Below are positions 34,615-46,747 of a stretch of 64,000 nucleotides of DNA, piece after piece. The position numbers and the translations under genes were made by a program. Under the pieces are notes generated by a model. It was given only the letters and a program-made list of their open reading frames with translations, searched no databases and was not told the origin of the DNA. The first letter of the stretch is position 1, and every line of letters starts with the position of its first letter. The DNA comes from Triticum aestivum (taxonomy: Eukaryota > Streptophyta > Magnoliopsida > Poales > Poaceae). The stretch spans positions 709,441,563-709,505,562 of the forward strand of contig NC_057810.1 of the NCBI RefSeq assembly GCF_018294505.1, written 5' to 3'.

Positions 34615-37600
34615 TGTAACGCCCGGATAATTAGGCTACAGTAAAACTCTATTGATGATGCCATGTCATCTATGTTACTGTTGCTAATTAAGTGGTAGTT
34701 CAAAAACATAGCAAATTAAAAAAAATGAATTAGCGACAAACACCCAAAGTTTTCAAAAATCAACACAAAAATGTTCGGGGGTTGCCAAATATTGCATCGG
34801 TAATTATGGTGAAGTAAACACATTTTTATAAAATGCCTAAATGCCCTAAAACTAAATAAAACAGAAAGGGAAAATAAATAAAAGAAAGAAATTACAAAAA
34901 AACAAAAAAAGGGGGGGAAGCCCCCTGGACCAGGCAGCCCAACCCACCCGCACGGCCACCGCCCAACCCCCCTGGCCCGCAGCCAGCCTGGCCGGCCCAG
35001 CCGGCCCAGCTCCCGCACCGCGTCCCCTTCCCCTGTTCCCCCGACCCGGGTCGGAACAGGGCGCGTCCCAACCAAACCCCCCTCGCCGGCGACGAGACGA
35101 GGGGATAAGATTGCCACACCCCCGCCCCCTCGATCCCGCCTCCCACTCACCCCGCTCTCTCTCTCGGTGCCTGCGCCTCCCCTCCCCCAGATCCACCTCT
35201 CCCCTCTCCTCTCGCCCGATCCTGAGCGCGCTCGCTCCCATGGCCGTGGCCGTCACGTAGCCGTGGCCACCGTCCTCCCCGCACCGCGCCCACACGTCAT
35301 CGGGCTCCCTCGTCGCCCGCCTCGTCGTCCCCTACCGTTGATTCGAGCTCCACACCGTCGCAGCGTCGTGGACGAGGTCGTCTTCAACCTACGAACACCG
35401 AGCTCCACCGCGTCGGATTCCGCCTCGTCTCTGCGCTCCCTTTCACCGCGGGCCTTTCGTGTGCCACTCTGTGAGCTCCACCCCCTTCTTCTCCCCGTCC
35501 TTACTTAATTTCCATGCCATAGCTAGTCGTGCGCGACGCACCACCATTGCCGGGCTACGGCTCCGCCGTCAAGCTCGCCGTCGCGGTCACCGCACGCGCG
35601 GCTCTCGTCCGACCGCGTAACCGTTCTCACTGCACCACCGCGACACCGTAGCACCCTCCAGTACACCCCCTCGTGCCTCCTAACGCCGTCCCCGACGAGC
35701 GCCCAAACGCTTCACCGCGGAGCTCGCCGCCGGCAAGGCTCCGGTGACCTTTTGGTCACGGGCTCAACCCCGCTGCATTCCCCACGCCGCGTAGGCCTCG
35801 CCCCGCTCTCCGGTTTGCCCAAAACCGCCCCATATCATCGTTGTTGTCGCTCTCCCGGAGCACCTCGCCGCCGGCGAGCTCGTAGCGCTCGCCTCCATCC
35901 GTTCCAACCCCTCTGGCCACCACAGCTCGACGCGCGACGCCGAGCCGCGTCGAACGCGCCCGGCCACAGCCTAGAAGACCCCCTGGGCGCGAAACCCGCG
36001 TCCCTCCCAAGCCGCGCCGCCGCGTTTGGCTCGCCGGACTCAGCTCCGGCGCGTCTCCGGCCGGTGTCCGACGTGGCGTCCACGTGGCACCGCCTGGGCC
36101 ACTGACTGGTGGGCCCCGGGCCCCCTTTGACCTGTTGACGGTGGTCAACTTGCTGACTGGGCTGGTCCCAGCAGCTGACCAGTGGCCCCCCTTTTTTTAG
36201 CTAATTAAATTAGTTAATCTAATTAATCTGAGCCTATTAGGCACTGAATAATGGGCCCACACTTAACTAACCCTAATTAGTTTAAAACAAATCCTATTTC
36301 ACCTCTGTCTCAATGACAGGTGGGTCCCACTGGACCCACAGGTCAGTTTTGACCCAGTCAACCGCACTGTTGACCGATGAGCTCAGCATTGCATCATGCT
36401 GACATCAGCAGACACTATTCTGGATAATGTTAGAATTAAATAACTAATTAAAATCAGAAAATGATTTAAAATCTTTAGAAAATCATATCTTTTAATCCAT
36501 AACTCGGATGAAAATACTTTCTACATGAAAGTTGCTCAGAACGACGAGACGAACCCGAATACGCAGCCCGTTTGTCCACCACACACCCCTAACATATCAA
36601 ACATGCAACTTTCCCCCTCCGGTTCATCTGTCCGAAAACGCGAAACACCGGGAATACTTTCCCGGATGTTTCCCCCCTTGTCGGTATCACCTACTACCGC
36701 GATTGGGCACACCTAGCATCGTTACTTGTCATGTCACGCATCGATATGCATTTGTTTGCTTTGTATTCATTGTTTCCTCCCCCTCTTCTCTCCGGTAGAC
36801 CACGAGACCGACGCTGCTGCTGCCCAGTTCGACTACGGAGTTGACGACCCCTCCTTCTTGCCAGAGCAACGAGGCAAGCCCCCCCTTTGATCACCATATA
36901 TCGCCTACTCTTCTCTATACTGCTTGCATTAGAGTAGTGTAGCATGTTACTGCTTTCAGTTAATCCTATACTGCTGCATAGCCTGCCCTTGCTACTACTG
37001 TTGTTACCTTTACCTGCTATCCTACTGCTTAGTATAGGATGCTAGTGTTCCATCAGTGGCCCTACACTCTTGTCCGTCTGCCATGCTATACTACTGGGCT
37101 GTGATCACTTCGGGAGGTGATCACGGGCATATACTATATACCTTACACTGTTACATTACCTGTGATACTGTTCGGAGATGGGGGCTGAAAGGACAGGTGG
37201 CTCCATCCCGGTAGAGGTGGGCCTGGGTTCCCGACGGTCCCCGACTGTTACTTTGTGGCGGAGCGACAGGGCAGGTTGAGACTACCTGGGTGAGAGGTGG
37301 GCCTGGCCCTGTTCGGCGTTCGCGGACACTTAACACGCTTAACGAAATCTTGGTATTTGATCTGAGTCAGCTACGAGCCTATACGCACTAACCATCTACA
37401 TGGGAGTAGTTATGGGTATCCCGGCGTCGTGGTATCAGCCGAAGCACTTCGTGACGCCAGCGACTGAGTGGCGCGCGCCGGATTGGAACGTAAGCCTGCT
37501 CTTGTATTAAGGGGGCTAGTTCTGCTTTCGGCCGCGTACGCAACGTGCAGGTGTGCTATGGGCGATGGGCCCAGACCCCTGTGCGCTTAGGTTTAGACCG

Positions 37601-38573
37601 GCGTGCTGGCCTCTCTGTTGAGCCTAGGTGGGGCTGCGACGTGTTGATCTTCCGTGGCCGGGCATGACCCGGAAAAGTGGTCCGGCCAAATGGGATCAAG
37701 CGTGTTGGGTAAGTTGGTGCACCCCTGCAGGGAAGTTAATCTATTCGAATAGCCGTGATCTTCGGTAACAGGACGACTTGGAGTTGTACCTTGACCTTAT
37801 GACAACTAGAACCGGATACTTAATAAAACACACCCTTCCAAGTGCCAGATACAACCGGTGGTCGCTCTCCCTCAGGGATATGAGGAGGGGATCGCCGGGT
37901 AGGATTATTGCTATGTGATGTTACTTGGAGGACTTCAACCTACCCTCTTCTACCTGTTGCAAAACGGAGGTGACCAGAAGCGTAGTCTTCGATAAGACTA
38001 GCTATCCCCCTCTTATTCTGGCATTCTGCAGTTCAGTCCACTGATATGGCCCTTTACACATATATCCATGCATATGTAGTGTAGCTCCTTGCTTGCGAGT
38101 ACTTTGGATGAGTACTCATGGTTGCTTTTCTCCCTCTTTTCCCCTTTCCCTTCTACCTGGTTGTCGCAACCAGATGCTGGAGCCCTGGAGCCAGACGCCA
38201 CCGTCGACGATGATTCCTACTACACTGGAGGTGCCTACTGCTACGTGCAGGCTGCTGACGACGACCATGAGTTGTTTAGGAGGATCCCAGGCAGGAGGCC
38301 TGCGCCTCTTTCGATCTGTATCCCAGTTTGTGCTAGCCTTCTTAAGGCAAACTTGTTTAACTTATGTCTGTACTCAGATATTGTTGCTTCCGCTGACTCG
38401 TCTATGATCGAGCACTTGTATTCGAGCCCTCGAGGCCCCTGGCTTGTATTATGATGCTTGTATGACTTATTTATGTTTTAGAGTTGTGTTGTGATATCTT
38501 CCCGTGAGTCCCTGATCTTGATCGTACACATTTGCGTGCATGATTAGTGTACGATTGAATCGGGGGCGTGACA
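34615..38573 (+). repeat. Element D 3' LTR
   Basis: Second LTR copy, 3959 bases, ending TGACA immediately before the GTCTC duplication. Confidence 0.88.
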
Positions 38574-40061
38574 GTCTCCTCCATCTTGATCCAGCAAGGA
38601 GGAAGGAGAGGTTGAGGAAGACAGCTCCAACGGCAGCACGACGGCGTGGTGTTGGTGGAGAAGCAGCACTCCGGCAGGGCTTCGCCAAGCTTGTGACAGA
38701 GGAGGAGAGGTGTTGGGGAGGGGAGGGGCTGCGCCTTGGGTTGTGTGTTGCAGCCCTCCCCTCACCCCTCTATTTATAGGGGAAGGGGCAAGGGGGGCCG
38801 ACCCCTCTAGATGGGATCTAGAGTGGGGGCGGCGGCCAGGGAGGGGGGACTTGCCCCCCAAGCAAAGGGGGTGCACCCCCTTAGGGTTCCCCCCAACCCT
38901 AGGCGCATGGGCCCAAGGGGGGGGGCGCCCAGCCCTCCAGGGGCTGGTGCCCTGCCCCACGCGGCCCATGTGGCCCACCAAGAGGGTGGCCCCTCCCGGT
39001 GGACCCTCGGAACCCCTCCGGTGGCCCCGGTACAATACCGATATGCCCCCGAAACTTTCCGGTGTCCGCATGACAACTTCCCATATATAAATCTTTACCT
39101 CCAGACCCTTCCGGAACTCCTTGTGACGTCCGGGATCTCATCCGGGACTCCGAACATCATTCAGTAATCACATACAAGTCTTCCTAATAACCCTAGCGTC
39201 ACCGAACCTTAAGTGTGTAGACCCTACGGGTTCGGGAGACATGCAGACATGACCGAGACGGCTCTCCGGTCAATAACCAACAGCGGGATCTGGATACCCA
39301 TGTTGGCTCCCACATGATCCTCGATGATGTCATCGGATGAACCACGATGTCGAGGATTCAAGCAACCCCATATACTATTCCCTTTGTCAATCGGTACGTT
39401 ACAAGACCGAGACTCGATCGTCGGTATCCCAATACCTCGTTCAGTCTCGTTACCGGCAAGTCACTTTACTCGTACCGTAATGCATGATCCCGTGACCAAA
39501 CACTTGGTCACTTTGAGCTCATTATGATGATGCGTTACCGAGTGGGCCCAGAGATACCTCTCCGTCATACGGAGTGACAAATCCCAGTCTCGATCCGTGT
39601 CAACCCAACAGACACTTTCGGAGATACCTGTAGTGCACCTTTATAGTCACCCAGTTACGTTGTGACGTTTGGTACACACAAAGCACTCCCACGGTATCCG
39701 GGAGTTACACGATCTCATGGTCTAAGGAAGAGATACTTGACATTGGAAAAGCTCTAGCAAAAAGAACTACACGATCTTGTGCTATGCTTAGGATTGGGTC
39801 TTGTCCATCACATCATTCTCCTAATGACGTGATCCCGTTGTCAATGACATCTAATGTCCACAGTCAGGAAACCATGACTATCTGTTGACCAACGAGCTAG
39901 TCAACTAGAGGCTCACTAGGGACATGTTATGGTCTATGTATTCACACGTGTATTACGATTTCCGGATAATACAATTATAGCATGAATAAAAGACAATTAT
40001 CATGAACAAGGAAATATAATAATAATGCTTTTATTATTGCCTCTAGGGCATATTTCCAACA
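38574..40061 (-). repeat. Element C 5' LTR, 5' part
   Basis: Continues the LTR left at 26471. A TATAAATA box lies on the minus strand at 38771-38778. The LTR starts at 40061. Confidence 0.88.
38771..38778 (-). promoter_or_regulatory. TATA box in element C LTR
   Basis: TATAAATA on the minus strand within the U3/R part of an Angela/BARE1-type LTR, followed by a purine-rich leader. Likely element promoter. Confidence 0.55.
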
Positions 40062-40826
40062 TGAGTCTCATATATTGTGCTTCAAAGTAGCACCTTGTTT
40101 TTCATGTAGTGAGTCTCATAAAGTCGTCTTTTTATACTAGTGGGAATTTTTCATTATAGAACTTGGCTTGTATATTCCTACGATGGGCTTCCTCAAATGC
40201 CCTAGGTCTTCATGAGCAAGCAAGTTGGATGCACACCCACTAGATTTCTTTTGTTGAACATTCATAGCTCTAGTGCATCCGTTGCATGGAAATCCCTACT
40301 CCTCATGTTGACATCAATTGATGGGCATCACCATAGCCCGTTGGTTAAGCCTCGTCAACGTGAGACTTTCTCCTTTTTTGTCTTCTCCACACAATCCCCA
40401 TCATCATATTCTGTTCCACCCATAGTGCTATATCCATGGCTCACGCTCATGTATTGCGTGAAGGTTGAAAAAGTTTGAGATTATTTAAGTATGAAACAAT
40501 TGCTTGGCTTGTCATTGGGGGTATAGAAGTTGGGAACATCTTTGTGTGACGAAAATGAAGCATAGCCTAACTATATGATTTTGTAGGGATGAACTTTCTT
40601 TTGCCATGTTATTTTGAGAAGACATGATTGCTTTGATTAGTATGCTTGAAGTATTATTATTTTTGTGTCCATATGAACTTTTGTCTTGAATCTTTCGGAT
40701 CTGAATATTCATGCCACAATTAAGAAGATTTACATTGAAATTATGCCAAAGTATCACTCCGCATCAAAATTCTTTTTTTATCATTTACCTACTCGAGGAC
40801 GAGCAGGAATTAAGCTTGGGGATGCT
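40062..40826 (+). other. Element A internal 3' end and polypurine tract
   Basis: Resumes element A after C. It parallels 47490-48150 of fragment H. Ends with TTAAGCTTGGGGATGCT (40810-40826), directly before the 3' LTR. Short frames present are unsupported. Confidence 0.7.
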
Positions 40827-42465
40827 TGATACGTCTCCAACGTATCTATAGTTTTTGATTGCTCCATGCTATATTATCTACTGTTTTAGGCAATATTGGG
40901 CTTTATTATCCACTTTTATATTATTTTTGGGACTAACCTACTAACCGGAGGCCCAGCCCAGATTTGCTGTTTTATGCCTATTTCAGTGTTTCGAGGAAAA
41001 GGAATATTAGACGGAGTCAAAACGGAACGAAATCAACTGGAGAAGTTATTTTTGGAAGGAAACCCACTTTATGGACTTGGACCCCACGTCAGAAGATACG
41101 GGAGGTTCTCACAAGGGTGGGGGCGCGCCCTCCCCCCTGGGCGCGCCCTCCTGCCTCGTGGGGCCCCCGTAGCTCCACCGATGTTCTCCCTGCACCCATA
41201 TATACCTACGTATCCTAAAACTTCTAGAACAGAAGATAGATCGGGAGTTCCGCTGCCGCAAGCCTCTGTAGCCACCAAAAACCAATCGGGACCCTGTTCC
41301 GGCACCCTGCCGAAGGGGGATCCCATCACCGGAGGCCATCTTCATCATCCCGGCGCTATCCATGACGAGGAGGGAGTAGTTCACCCTCGGGGCTGAGGGT
41401 ACGTACCAGTAGCTATGTGTTTGATCTCTCTCTCTCTCTCGTGTTCTCTCTCGTATTCCACTATGGCACGATCTTGATGTATCCCGAGCTTTGCTATTGT
41501 AGTTGGATCTTATGATGTTTCTCCCCCTCTACTCTCTTGTGATGAATTGAGTTTCCCCTTTTGAAGTTATCTTATGGGATTGAGTCATATATGAACACTT
41601 GATGCATGTCTTGCGTGGGATAACCGTGGTGACAATGGGTTATTCTATTGATCTACTTGATGTATGTTTTGGTGATCAACTTGCGGGTTTCGTGACACTT
41701 GGGAACCTATGCATAGGGGTTGGCACACGTTCTTGACTCTCCGGTAGTAGCTTTGGGGCACTCTTTGAAGTACTTTTATGTTGGTTGGATGAATCTGAGA
41801 CTGTGTGATGCATATCGTATAATCATTCCCACGGATACTTGAGGTGACAATGGAGTATCTAGGTGACATTAGGGTTTTGGTTGATTTCTATCTTAAGGTG
41901 TTATTGTAGTACGAACTCTTTTATATATCGATCCGAAAGAATAGCTTTGTGGTGGTTTCGTACCCGACCATAATCTCTATGTTTGTTCTCCGCTATTAGT
42001 GTCTTTGGAGTGACTCTTTTACGCATGTTGAGGGCTTGTCATATGTTCTATCTATGTCATTATTGTTGAGAGAACTTACACTAGTGAAAGTATGAACCCT
42101 AGGCCTTGTTTCCTACCATTGCAATACCATTTACGCTCACTTTTACCGCTCGCTACCTTGCTGTTTTTATTATTTCAGATTACAAAAACCTATACCTACT
42201 ATCTATTTTGCACCTGTATCTTCATCTCTTCGCCGAACTAGTGCACCTATACAATTTACCATTGTATTGGGTGTGTTGGGGACACAAGAGACTCTTTGTT
42301 ATTTGGTTGCAGGGTTGTTTGAGAGAGACCATCTTCATCCTACGCCTCCTACGGATTGATAAACCTTAGGTCATCCACTTGAGGGAAATTTGCTACTGTT
42401 CTACAAACCTGTGCACTTGCAGGCCCAACAACGTCTACAAGAAGAAGGTTGTGTAGGAGACATCA
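40827..42465 (+). repeat. Element A 3' LTR
   Basis: 1639 bases, same termini as 7578-9216. TATATA at 41199-41204. Followed by GACCG, against GACCA before the 5' LTR. Confidence 0.9.
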
Positions 42466-43031
42466 GACCGCAGCCTGTTGTGTGCTTCAGCTCGGTCTTC
42501 GGCTCCATAGCCCATGCATTGCCGCCGGGTTTGGGAAGTTTATGGGCTAGGTTTCTCTTCTTTTTAATGCGTTTATTTTGTTGTCTTTTCTATTTTTACT
42601 TCTTATTTATTTTTCCATCTTTTTTTGGTTTTATTTGTATTTCCATTCTTTTATTTATATATACATTTTAAAATTCACAAAAATGTATTCATGAACATAT
42701 TTTGAATTGGCAATCATTTTTTAAATCTGTGCACATTTTTGAATTGGTCAACTTTTCTATTGTACCAGTAAATATGCCTTTTTTTTCTTTTGACACTTTA
42801 TCGTGCACATGACGGAACTTCTAGCATGTGTTCTTGTAGCTTGGATTTTATAGTAAACCTATTCCTGTAGCATTGTTCTATTCTCCTTTCTTATTTAATA
42901 AATGTATTTATGTTGTTACTTTTAAAAAATGGAGATTTTCAATAGGTAATTTTTCTCTAACTATAAATCACAACTATTCTATTTATTCATGGTATGTATT
43001 TGTCTAATATCTTTTTCATGAAGTGCGATAG
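42466..43031. other. AT-rich host sequence with a degenerate short repeat
   Basis: A T-rich stretch (about 42550-42670), then a loosely repeated ~30-base word (GAACATATTTTGAATTGG, then CACATTTTTGAATTGG) at about 42692-42752. No gene recognised. The missing N-terminal exon(s) of the DUF6598 gene would be expected here or left of element A, but I see none. Confidence 0.4.
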
Positions 43032-44767
43032 GAGCCAATGGTGATATCAGATCCCACTAATTGCTTTCCTGACCAGGAAAGGTGTCGTGTACGTTTTCAA
43101 TGTGTCATGATGCAAGTTTTCTTATTAAAATTGGCTAAGGTGTCTATAAACACAAGCTTAGTACAACTATACGGATATATAGCAGTGCGGGATTATACGG
43201 ATTCATTGCTTAATTATATTGTCCACCATAGTAGGGATGATCCCATTACGGTGCAACAGGTACACATCTATACCTATGCAAAATTGTTTTAAATAATTCA
43301 TTCATTATAGAGCATAAGTTTAACTATACTTAATTCATAGAGATGATGGATTGAAATATAAAAATGATTGGCATGCTACAATGAGTTAATCTCTCTCCGA
43401 GCATAATAGTTGAAGGAAGGTGGAAGTGTTTAACTCATTATGTCTCTTTGATCTCTTGTGGATTGTTCTGTATAGAATGAAAATACAGAACAATAGTATG
43501 TTTGGATTAAATGAGACAATCTTAGTTCATTTCTGTTGCTTAAGTAGGTATTTTTGTAATAACATTTTGGTGTTATGGATGGATACTAGCTTACATGTGG
43601 TCAAATGTAGTGACTATTATATAAAACCTAGAATTATATTATTGAGGAAAAATACTATGAAAAATATTACCAATTTAATAGATTTGAAATTGAGCGATAT
43701 ATTAGTGAGTAATAGGTATTTAAATAAAAACAGATGTGCTAACTTGGACCATGAATACATTTTTTGGTTCCACAAATGCATCCAAGAGTTCTTATGACAA
43801 ATGGTATAAACACAAGGAATGCCTATCCATTGAACTACAAAACCTTTTTTGCATGATTGTTGCGATAAGTGAAATTGTATGTTTACTCTTATAATCATTT
43901 GAGGTGTTGGTAATGATGGCTCCACTCCGAGGATCTTATCTGTATGGATTCTTGCATAGAGAGGATCTTATACAAAAGATGGTGGTATCCTTGCACATAG
44001 GCAAGGTTACAGTTGATAATATTTCCATGATTTATCAAACATTAATTTTCTTGTGGATGTGGCTTATGTTTGTATGTTAGTTTAGAACTTGCTATCATTT
44101 ATTTTAGGTTCTTTGTTAGTTGGATAAAAGAAGAGTATACACATTAGATATTTCTTACTTTTTTTACTATAAGCTACTACAACTACTAATTGTTTTGTAG
44201 GGTTCTGTCATTGTGATGACCGGCCCTAAGAGGGGCATCATCATGACATGTCTTGTTATAGTTGAGTTTGATATGAGACTCAATATAGGAGAGCAAGAAG
44301 AAGATGATCTACAACTTATTGATGGTGCGATAGACTACTGCGAAGTAACCACTGCTTTTCGCCCATTCATAGATCGCATTAATGGCGATTGTGGTGCAAT
44401 TGATATCACTTTAGCATGAGTTATCAATGCAGTGGAGGCCACAATAGACATTACCATATCAAAAGTGTTGAGTGGATTCATTTTATCTCTAATTTCGATT
44501 GTGTTTGTGGGTGAGTCGCATCAAGGAATTGAACTATTTTGTGGTCTGATTGGCGAGTCATGTGGCTTAACAAGTAGATATGTGATTGCGGTAGAGATGG
44601 ATACATTGATGCATTTGAGGTTAAAGGTAGGTTAGAAAGATTATCAATATGTTGATCTAGAACATTATTGTAGCTTGACAACAAAAATCCATGGATGTGA
44701 CTATCGACAAATTATGCTTGAGCATGCATCTATCTCGCTAAAGCTAACTTGGTCAGCTATGCCATAA
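43032..44767 (+). pseudogene. DUF6598-domain gene remnant (two exons visible)
   Basis: DUF6598 proteins are a grass-expanded family of unknown function. Exon 43032-43259 follows an AG acceptor and encodes the core with TNCFPDQERC, LVQLYGYIAVRD and YIVHHSRDDPI. A GT...AG intron (43260-44200) follows; the frame joins in phase 0 to exon 44201-44767, with MTGPKRGI, EEDDLQLIDGAIDY, GDCGAIDITLA, NAVEATIDITISKV, GIELFCGLIGESCGL and a C-terminus ending ISLKLTWSAMP. Two in-frame stops (TGA 44417-44419, TAG 44633-44635) interrupt the second exon, and the N-terminal exon is not found, so it is probably a pseudogene. No frameshift was seen in about 790 coding bases. Recognition is from memory of the family. 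Confidence 0.72.
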
Positions 44768-45336
44768 ATAGAGTTGGTGTATTATATATTAGGGCTTTAT
44801 TTGAAATATTTGATCCCGCACTTGATACATGTCTACTTACAAGTAAATATGTGCTACCCACAATCGCATTATATGACTCAATCCAGGACTGACCTGGCCG
44901 ACTTCCTCTACTATCTCTAGAAACAAGATACTAGAATATAATAACTGAAATGGAATGGTGAGGAATGTTTTAGTTCAGTTATCAAAATCAAGAGTAGCCG
45001 ACAAGGAGCAAAAAGAACTTCTAGGTGTATACCTCCTTTAATCATCTATATCTACACAATGCTATGTATAAGGTCATTTCACAACAATGGCTCCTCCTAA
45101 CTTCTTGTGTTGAAGACATCTTATCACTAGCGTTCCCCTACTCTTGCTATCTCCCGACTGTCTCTACCACCCCATCTCATTGTTGAGTGCTAGGTGAACT
45201 TGTTGTCTCCTCCCCCACGACCATCCCTTTCCCCACGCCAATTCGCCCCACCCCCACCAATCTACCCTGTCTAAAACCCGTGCACATGTCGTAGATCCAC
45301 TCATCATCACCCTCCTCTGCACGTGACCACAATCCT
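44768..45336. other. Intergenic host sequence, nothing recognised
   Basis: Mixed composition with a C-rich stretch near 45150-45290. It lies between the DUF6598 remnant (+) and the NLR relic (-). No coding signal. Confidence 0.4.
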
Positions 45337-46481
45337 TCAAAACATTGAGCCACTGCTTCCTTGGTTTTTGAATTTATTATTACTCAAATTAATCGAGGTT
45401 ACGTTCAAAATGAATGTCGGTGAGGTTGGGCCATCAACAAAAGGAAACTCAAGTTTTTCAAATTTCTTATTCCTCAAAGTAACTAAAGTTATGCTCAGAA
45501 TGTCAGCAATGTCTAGCCCCTCAATGAAAGGAAATTTATGTTTTTCAAATTTATTGTTACTCAAAGTAAGCTTCTTGAGATGAGTTGTGCGGGACCGTGA
45601 CGAGGAACAAATTGACAAGTTCACCTAGCAGTCGTACATTCGTGTCCATCAAGTATGCATCACAAAGACTTATTTTGAAAAGTTTATGTAGCTTTTCGGT
45701 CCAGGGTGGTAACCTACTTATCCATCCATCGGTTCTAATACATACAAGAGACATGGGAGGTGAAAATGTTGCGTTTGTGCTCATGTTATCAGTATCACCG
45801 TCACCATGTTCCTTTTTTAGTGAAACACAATAATATAGTTTTATTGGCTCAATGCTAAATGACAAAGAGCACAGAGATTCATATGTAGCTTTATAGTTAT
45901 CCCAAGAAAAATGTGGATCAAATGAGCTTCTTTGCCAAGGATAACCACGCCTATTTCCTCAACTGCAACTGCCCAACTTCAGTTAGTCCATGCTCATCAA
46001 CTTTCTAGGAAACTTCAAGATGTGATAGTATCTACACTTTTTGTCAGCCTCACTATTCCATGAGGGAGATGAACAACCGAAAGTGACTCATATGGCCTGG
46101 AGTGATCTGGCTCTTGGAGCATACAATGGCTTTTGTAGGGAGTGATCGTATCTTTCCTTGTCTGATGTCAAAGGTCCCGAGGTACCTGAGATTGTCAATC
46201 TCCATGGGAAGCTCATTAAGGTCTGTGCTCCTTAGGCCAAGCCACTTGGGATGAAACATATTATCTTAATTTTCTGCTTCTTCAATCTGTTGCGGCGTTG
46301 TATGTCCAATGTTTTGGCAAATCATAATTGATAAGATGTTACCGTGATAAGGAGCCTTGATACTGGCATATGTCCTCTCGAGTTGCATGCGTTGGATACA
46401 TGAAGCATGTGGCTTGTCGCTTTTTGGAGAGTTGTTGTAGTTGAATTCCATTGCGAATGGAAAGATAGTGTATAAATTCAT
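45337..46481 (-). pseudogene. NLR (NB-LRR) resistance gene relic, LRR part
   Basis: NLR proteins are intracellular immune receptors. Reading minus: a linker-like piece (SPKSDKPHASCIQRMQLERT, about 46430-46370); a classic LRR run (LGLRSTDLNELPMEIDNLRY, about 46240-46180) followed by IRQGKIRSLPT; then stops and frame changes with traces such as DEHGLTEVGQLQLRK near 45975-46000. Next come SPPMSLVCIRTDGWISRLPP and WTEKLHKL (about 45770-45690), then LGELVNLFLVTVP, and after a frameshift three similar LRR-like units (LSNNKFEKHKFPF, LRNKKFEKLEFPF, LSNNKFKNQG). Coiled-coil and NB-ARC regions are absent and several stops and frameshifts are present. A dead C-terminal fragment of a grass CC-NB-LRR gene; subfamily not assigned. 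Confidence 0.72.
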
Positions 46482-46747
46482 GTTGCAGCATGTGTCATCT
46501 TATCAATGAAGGAGAAACCATTGCAAAAACTTAAGTTTTCCTTTACAAACTTTTTTTACCGGGAAGAATAAGGCCTGGAGCAACAAGCGCAGCAGGTCCA
46601 TATGCTTGGCGTGACCCAATCGAGTGACCTCATTTCTTTCGGTGATCATGTTTTTAGCAAACCATCATATGAGTAAGCTTGTTTTGCTAAAACAATTGAA
46701 TCTTAGGGAAAGAAGCATAACTACAAAGGTCCACATTGAGTGCATGG
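46482..46747. other. Short host stretch, nothing recognised
   Basis: Upstream side of the NLR relic; no NB-ARC motif could be read on the minus strand. Ends at the Copia LTR. Confidence 0.35.

Larger units (their letters stand above)
26472..38573 (+). mobile_element. Element D: large-LTR, non-coding retrotransposon
   Basis: Two LTRs of about 3.96 kb (26472-30427 and 34615-38573), starting TGTAACGCCCGG and ending GGGGCGT(C/G)ACA, with a perfect TSD, GTCTC (26467-26471 and 38574-38578), inside the LTR of element C. The primer site TTGGTATCAGAGC starts at 30430. A purine-rich tract (TAGTGGAGGAGATT) ends at 34614. The 4.19-kb core shows no gag, protease, RT or integrase motif on either strand. 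Ends and primer site suggest a derivative of a Del/Tekay-type Gypsy, mobilised in trans. The LTRs differ at about 3 of the first 300 bases, so the lack of coding is not due to age. Confidence 0.85.
20382..40061 (-). mobile_element. Element C: Angela/BARE1-like Copia retrotransposon, nested
   Basis: Minus-strand Copia element. The 5' LTR starts at 40061 (TGTTGGAAATATGCCC), is interrupted by element D, and ends at 26224. Then come the primer site, gag, pol, a polypurine tract (at 20911-20925) and a 3' LTR from 20910 that stops at about 20382. LTR sequence and gene order (gag, protease, integrase, RT, RNase H in one frame) fit the Angela/BARE1 group. The 3' LTR lacks about 1.2 kb, and about 0.2 kb of neighbouring element A is missing too when compared with the H copy, so no TSD can be read. 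Without D the element is about 7.6 kb. Confidence 0.9.
7578..42465 (+). mobile_element. Element A: Sabrina-like Gypsy LTR retrotransposon, nested
   Basis: Two 1639-base LTRs (7578-9216 and 40827-42465), both starting TGATACGTCTCC and ending GACATCA, bound the element. The flanks read GACCA and GACCG, a TSD with one mismatch. The primer-binding site TGGCGCCGTTGCCGGGGA is that of the Athila lineage, to which the abundant Triticeae family Sabrina belongs; the family name is from memory. Removing B and C leaves about 7.6 kb. The only long frame is a 254-codon ORF split by B. No protease, RT or integrase is visible, so A looks non-autonomous. The LTRs differ at about 20 positions in their first ~360 bases, making A the oldest datable member of this nest. 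Confidence 0.85.

Noticed and set aside
43420..43797. 125-codon frame inside the DUF6598 intron
   Set aside because: AT-rich chance frame without recognisable motifs. The intron boundaries and phase explain the region better.
46482..46650. Possible NB-ARC end of the NLR relic
   Set aside because: Translated minus-strand frames show no P-loop, GLPL or MHD motif. Left as unannotated.
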